A stretch of DNA of 64,000 nt from positions 1,426,001 to 1,490,000 of the forward strand of contig NZ_CP017641.1 of the NCBI RefSeq assembly GCF_001983935.1. Reading direction: 5' to 3'. A program made the position numbers and the translations under genes. The notes beneath the pieces are model-generated. The model did not search any database. It was given only the letters and a program-made list of their open reading frames with translations, and had not been told where the DNA came from. The stretch comes from Fuerstiella marisgermanici. Lineage in GTDB: Bacteria > Planctomycetota > Planctomycetia > Planctomycetales > Planctomycetaceae. Positions within the stretch are counted from its first letter, which is position 1; the number at the start of each line of letters is the position of its first letter. Below are positions 60,113 to 64,000 of the stretch, piece by piece.

Positions 60113-62800
60113 ATGAACGTTCATCGATTTCGTCCGGCCCTGGTTCTGGTACTTGCCGCTGCCACGCTACAAGTGAGTGCCTTCACTTTTGCCGACGAAC
60201 CGGCCGCCCAGCCCGCTTTCGGCATGAAGGCTCGCACGCCGTTCACCACATCGCGAGTTGTCGGTTCTCCCGCACCACCGCCACCGTTTGTTGTGGAACC
60301 GATTTTTGTAGACATTCAGTGGGATCGCCCGCTGTACATCAAGCCCGAACCTGGAACCAATGACCTGTTCGTCATTCAGCAGGGCGGCGAAAAAGACAGG
60401 CCGGCGAAAATCCTGCGCATCAGCGATGAACCGAACGTTGCGGACACGAGGCTGTTACTCGAAGTGGAAGATCGACTGGTCTATGGTCTGGAGTTTCATC
60501 CGAACTACCAACAAAACGGGTTCCTGTTTGTCTATTCGAACGGTCCGCGTGAGGAGCCACGTCTCAGAAAGAACCGCATTTCGCGTTTTACGATTGCCGA
60601 TGGCGAATGCGATCCGGCGTCTGAAGTCGTCATTCTTGAGTGGCGGTCGAACGGTCACGATGGGGGTGACCTGGCGTTCGGAACCGATGGCATGCTATAC
60701 ACGGCCACCGGCGATGGGACGAGCGATTCTGACGAATGGACGTCCGCACAGGATGTCACGAATCTGCTGGGAAGTGTTTTGCGCATCGACGTCGACCGTC
60801 CCGACAAGGATAAGCCTTATTCTGTGCCGCCAGACAATCCGTTTCTGAATGTGCCCAACGCTCGACCGGAACTTTGGGCCATCGGTTTGCGAAACCCGTG
60901 GCGAATTACGATCGACCGCGCCAACGGTCAACAGTGGGTCGGCAACAACGGACAGGATCTTTGGGAAACCGTTCATCTTGTTCAACCGGGTGAAAATTAT
61001 GGCTGGAGCGTTTACGAAGGGAGCCACCCGTTTTATCCCAATCGTGAACTCGGTCCCGGCCAGCTCACCGATCCCACAATCGAACACCATCACACTGTTG
61101 CCCGGTCGATGACCGGTGGCGTTGTGTATACCGGTGAGCAGCTGGCGGATCTGAACGGAGCCTACATCTACGGCGATTACGACACAGGAAAAATCTGGGC
61201 GGCGCGACACGATGGGAAGCAGCTGACCTGGCATCAGGAAATCGCCGACAGCGCGCTGCGCATCGCTGGGTTTTCTAATTCACATCGAGGCAACCTGCTG
61301 GTCGTCGACTACTCGGGAGGCATTTATCGGCTGGTCGTCAATCCCGACAGCCTCAAGCCGTTTGACGAATCTGCTTTTCCACACACGCTTAGCGAAACCG
61401 GTCTGTTTGCATCGGTGCCTGAGCATCGGATGGCGGCGGGCGTTATCCCTTATTCGGTAAATACTCCAGCGTGGCACGATGGAGCCACTGCGCAGCGATT
61501 TCTTGCGATACCCGGCGATGGTCAAATGACCTGGGCCGCCAACAATGGGTTTACGTGTTCCAACGGCACGGTGCTGGTTCAAACGCTTACGCTGGGCACT
61601 GGTGAGAACGCTCGGCGAATCGAAACGCGTCTGTTGACGAGACAGCAAAACGAATGGGCGGGCTACTCATACCAATGGAACCCCGAGCAGACCGAGGCCA
61701 CACTCGTCGAGAGTGAAGGCAAAGACATAGAAATTAACGTCACAGATGGCGAGGATTTGCGCAGTCAGCCCTGGCGAATTCCGTCGCGCACCGAATGCAG
61801 TTCGTGTCACACGCGCCAAGCCAACTTTCTGCTGGGATTAACGGCAGTGCAACTTAATCGCGACCACAACTACGAAAGCGTGTCAGCCAACCAATTGAGC
61901 ACGTTTGCCCACATTGGATTATTCGTCAAGCAGCCGGACGACCTCAGCACAATCGGCCACACGGTCGACCCATATGATGCTGCAGAACCGCTTGAAGCAC
62001 GCGCCCGGTCATGGCTGCACGCTAACTGTTCCCACTGCCATGTGAACGCTGGTGGAGGGAACGCGAGGATCCTGCTGTCATTCGACAAGTCACTTGACGC
62101 TATGCATGTCATTTCGGAATTTCCGCAACATGCCACGTTCGGTTTCGCTCGCCCCAGAATCATCGCGCCGGGTGAACCGGATCAATCTGTGATGCTTGCC
62201 AGGATTAGTCGTCGAGGCCGTGGTCAGATGCCTCCGCTGGTCTCAAGGCAGGTTGACCAGCGGGCTGTCAGGCTGCTGACTGACTGGATCGCGTCCATGG
62301 AGTCCGACCACAAATTTGTGAAAGACTGGAAAATTGCCGATCTGCAGGATCATGTCCCGCAGTCAGCCGATGGTCGTTCACTCAAACGCGGCGCGGATGT
62401 GTTCAAGTCGTCGGGGTGCGGCCAGTGTCATCGTTTAGGCGATGGCAAGGGCGGCATTGGTCCCAACCTGATTGGTATTGCCGATCGCAAAAAGCCAGCA
62501 GAAATTCTTGAGTCGATCCTCGAGCCGTCGGCAAAGATTGACGACAAATACGCCGACACGATTTTGATTACCGTCGATGGTCGCGCGGTGCAGGGGCGTA
62601 TCGAAACTGAAACCGACGACGCCGTTGTGCTGCGGTCGACCGGCACATTCAACGATTCAGTCGCGATCGCCAAGAAGGACATCGAGGAACGAATGCTGTC
62701 CAAAGTGTCATCCATGCCCCGCGGAATGGTCAATCACCTGGAGCGTGACGAGCTTCTTGACCTGCTGGCGTATGTCCTGTTCCAGTCAGCCGAACCGTAA
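60113..62800 (+). CDS. Secreted PQQ-type sugar dehydrogenase/heme fusion protein
   Basis: 895 residues from ATG 60113 (2 bp after the amidohydrolase stop); signal peptide LVLVLAAATLQVSAFTFADE. Residues ~60-430 are a glucose/sorbosone dehydrogenase-type beta-propeller (LFVIQQGGEKDRPAKILRIS; GGDLAFGTDGMLYTATGDGT; AIGLRNPWRITIDRANGQ; GENYGWSVYEGSHPFYP), residues ~430-740 a heme-associated region with CSSCH and CSHCH, and the C-terminus (~755-890) a CGQCH heme domain of the Pirellula/Verrucomicrobium type (GPNLIGIADRKKPAEILESI). It likely oxidises a sugar outside the cytoplasm, passing electrons through the heme domains. The operon with the amidohydrolase supports sugar or lactone turnover, by inference. 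Confidence 0.88.
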   Translation: MNVHRFRPALVLVLAAATLQVSAFTFADEPAAQPAFGMKARTPFTTSRVVGSPAPPPPFVVEPIFVDIQWDRPLYIKPEPGTNDLFVIQQGGEKDRPAKILRISDEPNVADTRLLLEVEDRLVYGLEFHPNYQQNGFLFVYSNGPREEPRLRKNRISRFTIADGECDPASEVVILEWRSNGHDGGDLAFGTDGMLYTATGDGTSDSDEWTSAQDVTNLLGSVLRIDVDRPDKDKPYSVPPDNPFLNVPNARPELWAIGLRNPWRITIDRANGQQWVGNNGQDLWETVHLVQPGENYGWSVYEGSHPFYPNRELGPGQLTDPTIEHHHTVARSMTGGVVYTGEQLADLNGAYIYGDYDTGKIWAARHDGKQLTWHQEIADSALRIAGFSNSHRGNLLVVDYSGGIYRLVVNPDSLKPFDESAFPHTLSETGLFASVPEHRMAAGVIPYSVNTPAWHDGATAQRFLAIPGDGQMTWAANNGFTCSNGTVLVQTLTLGTGENARRIETRLLTRQQNEWAGYSYQWNPEQTEATLVESEGKDIEINVTDGEDLRSQPWRIPSRTECSSCHTRQANFLLGLTAVQLNRDHNYESVSANQLSTFAHIGLFVKQPDDLSTIGHTVDPYDAAEPLEARARSWLHANCSHCHVNAGGGNARILLSFDKSLDAMHVISEFPQHATFGFARPRIIAPGEPDQSVMLARISRRGRGQMPPLVSRQVDQRAVRLLTDWIASMESDHKFVKDWKIADLQDHVPQSADGRSLKRGADVFKSSGCGQCHRLGDGKGGIGPNLIGIADRKKPAEILESILEPSAKIDDKYADTILITVDGRAVQGRIETETDDAVVLRSTGTFNDSVAIAKKDIEERMLSKVSSMPRGMVNHLERDELLDLLAYVLFQSAEP

Positions 62801-62904
62801 CGCCACCTGCTCCTTTCTTCGCCAACATCAGCAGGCAACGCACGGTGGGGCTGTCTTGAGGTCTTCAAGGTGGTCCGCGTGGTCGCGTTGAGGATGCCAG
62901 CCTG

Positions 62905-63777
62905 TCACTGTTTCTTCAGCCAGCGGCCTAACCAGTGAGCCGCGTGGCCGGGCCAGGTCGAGATTTCTGATCCATCGACCGACCTCAAGCCGTACCCGTG
63001 GCCTCCGTTTCCATACACGTGCAATTCGCCGGGTATGCCTGACTTCTTAAGCCCGGCATAAAACAGCACGGCGCCCAGTGAGGACGATCGATCGTCATCA
63101 GTGTGAACAAGAAACGTCGGTGGGCAGTTCTCAGCGACTGACACACCCTCGACCAGATCCCCGCGTTTGGCGTCGTACATGTTCCAGGGATAAATCAGCA
63201 TTGCGAAATCGGGCCGGTGAGAAACCTTGTCGACCGCATCAACGGGCTGATAACTCAGACGTCCCCCATCGCTTAACAAACGCGCGGCAACTTGTCCGCC
63301 CGCAGAGAACCCCAGCAGCCCGATGCGATCCGGCGTCAACTTCCATTCGCCCGCCCGGCGACGTACCAGTGCCAAGGTGCGCTGAGCATCCTGAAGTGGG
63401 CGTTCCCAACCGACGTCGTCGCCCTGTTTGGTGCGGTAGCTGAGTACAAACGCCGTGAATCCTTGCTCGTTTAGCCACGACGCCGCTTCGGTGCCTTCTT
63501 TGTCCGGGACAACTTTGCCAAACCCGCCGCCGGGCAGAATAACTACTGCTGCGCCGTTGGGTTTCGGCGCCAGATGGACCGAAATGGTGGGTCGCGTAAT
63601 GTTCACGACTCGGGTAACAGGCGGATTTTCATTGGGACGCGCAGGCTGTGCCGTGCCCAATTTTCGAGTGGTCTCGCCCGGTGCAAGGTCCGGCCAGACG
63701 TCGAGTGGTTCATTCGCGTCAAGCGAAGGCACGAGCCCGAAACAGCAGCACAACGTAAGCGTACGTATGGAATTCAT
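62905..63777 (-). CDS. Exported alpha/beta-hydrolase esterase (acetylxylan-esterase-like)
   Basis: 290 residues with signal peptide ([16 protein letters not shown]). The oxyanion loop is [13 protein letters not shown], the nucleophile elbow [15 protein letters not shown] (G-x-S-x-G), the acid in [12 protein letters not shown] and the histidine in [11 protein letters not shown], the BD-FAE/axe-like order found in planctomycete secreted esterases. It may deacetylate polysaccharides. The ATG overlaps the stop of the DUF1501 gene by 4 bp (ATGA on the minus strand). Confidence 0.88.
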   Translation of the reverse strand: MNSIRTLTLCCCFGLVPSLDANEPLDVWPDLAPGETTRKLGTAQPARPNENPPVTRVVNITRPTISVHLAPKPNGAAVVILPGGGFGKVVPDKEGTEAASWLNEQGFTAFVLSYRTKQGDDVGWERPLQDAQRTLALVRRRAGEWKLTPDRIGLLGFSAGGQVAARLLSDGGRLSYQPVDAVDKVSHRPDFAMLIYPWNMYDAKRGDLVEGVSVAENCPPTFLVHTDDDRSSSLGAVLFYAGLKKSGIPGELHVYGNGGHGYGLRSVDGSEISTWPGHAAHWLGRWLKKQ

Positions 63778-64000
63778 GTCAGGATCTCGTGGACAACGCG
63801 GGCAGATTCGACACCAGTGAGTTTAAAGTCGAGACCCTGATAGCGATGAGTGAATCGTTCGTGATCGACGCCCAATTGGTGCAGTGCGGTGGCATGCAGG
63901 TCGCGAACATGGACGGGGTTTTCGACGGCGTTATAGCTGAAGTCATCGGTAGCTCCGTAACTAAAGCCGGGCTTTATTCCCGCCCCAGCCATCCAAACAG
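63774..64000 (-). CDS. DUF1501 protein, C-terminal end (5' end outside window)
   Basis: The visible ~75 residues read [20 protein letters not shown], then [20 protein letters not shown] and end at TGA 63774-63776. This is the C-terminal part of DUF1501 proteins, alkaline-phosphatase/sulfatase-fold proteins exported by the Tat system and abundant in planctomycetes, often next to PSCyt-type proteins. The frame continues past the window edge, so length and N-terminus are unknown. It overlaps the esterase gene by ATGA. Confidence 0.85.
   Translation of the reverse strand, partial: VWMAGAGIKPGFSYGATDDFSYNAVENPVHVRDLHATALHQLGVDHERFTHRYQGLDFKLTGVESARVVHEILT

Overview
The window looks like chromosomal DNA of a planctomycete, probably of the Planctomycetaceae; I do not claim a genus. 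The evidence is the protein repertoire: a large secreted protein with the LEPR-XLL sorting motif, an H-X9-DG (DUF1559) protein, two sulfatases, a five-heme PA14 cytochrome, a PQQ-type dehydrogenase ending in a planctomycete heme-binding domain, a DUF1501 end, a Ser/Thr kinase coupled to a sigma factor, and MfnB of the methanofuran/tetrahydromethanopterin C1 pathway.

Layout. 0-4 kb: end of an N,N-dimethylformamidase-like gene, a cruciform repeat, a CDGSH protein, three tandem paralogous small membrane proteins and an NAD-dependent epimerase. 4-12.2 kb: LEPR-XLL giant and cobalamin methionine synthase. 12.3-14.2 kb: a coupled ATPase/TOPRIM-like pair resembling two-gene phage-defence modules, next to the 3' remnant of an esterase gene. 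14.2-20 kb: a sulfatase with an atypical active-site motif, a sigma factor coupled to a kinase with an anti-sigma-like zinc finger, and a secreted coiled-coil protein. 20.3-25.8 kb: an operon folP - mfnB - SLC13 transporter - YfhO-like membrane protein. 26-30.7 kb: RimI, a possible small RNA, an oxidoreductase, DksA/TraR protein, LspA, second sulfatase. 30.8-35.2 kb: a 1062-residue protein joining an alpha/beta hydrolase, an M17-N-like domain and a CHAT protease, with a six-helix membrane protein upstream. 35.4-40.4 kb: ispE, a DUF1570-like metalloprotease, and rpmF-plsX-(unknown)-fabD. 40.7-48 kb: HerA-like ATPase, TerB/DUF533 protein, sugar isomerase family protein, multiheme cytochrome.

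49-56 kb is a mobile-element pile-up that can be read at base level. An H-X9-DG gene is split by an IS3-family element with 25-bp terminal inverted repeats; the IS3 orfB is itself split by a 2.6-kb element encoding a large serine recombinase, with a shared 2-bp GT at both junctions. Next to it an IS630-type transposase gene is split by an IS66-family element. 56-59 kb is gene-poor, with LRR and small membrane proteins and decayed reading frames. 59-64 kb carries a Tat-exported amidohydrolase followed by the dehydrogenase/cytochrome fusion, and on the other strand an esterase overlapping a DUF1501 gene.

The best candidates for undescribed biology are the hydrolase/M17-N/CHAT fusion (30.8-34 kb), the ATPase/TOPRIM cassette (12.3-14.1 kb) and the nested recombinase element (49.7-52.3 kb). 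All calls are from reading the sequence; no database search was run.
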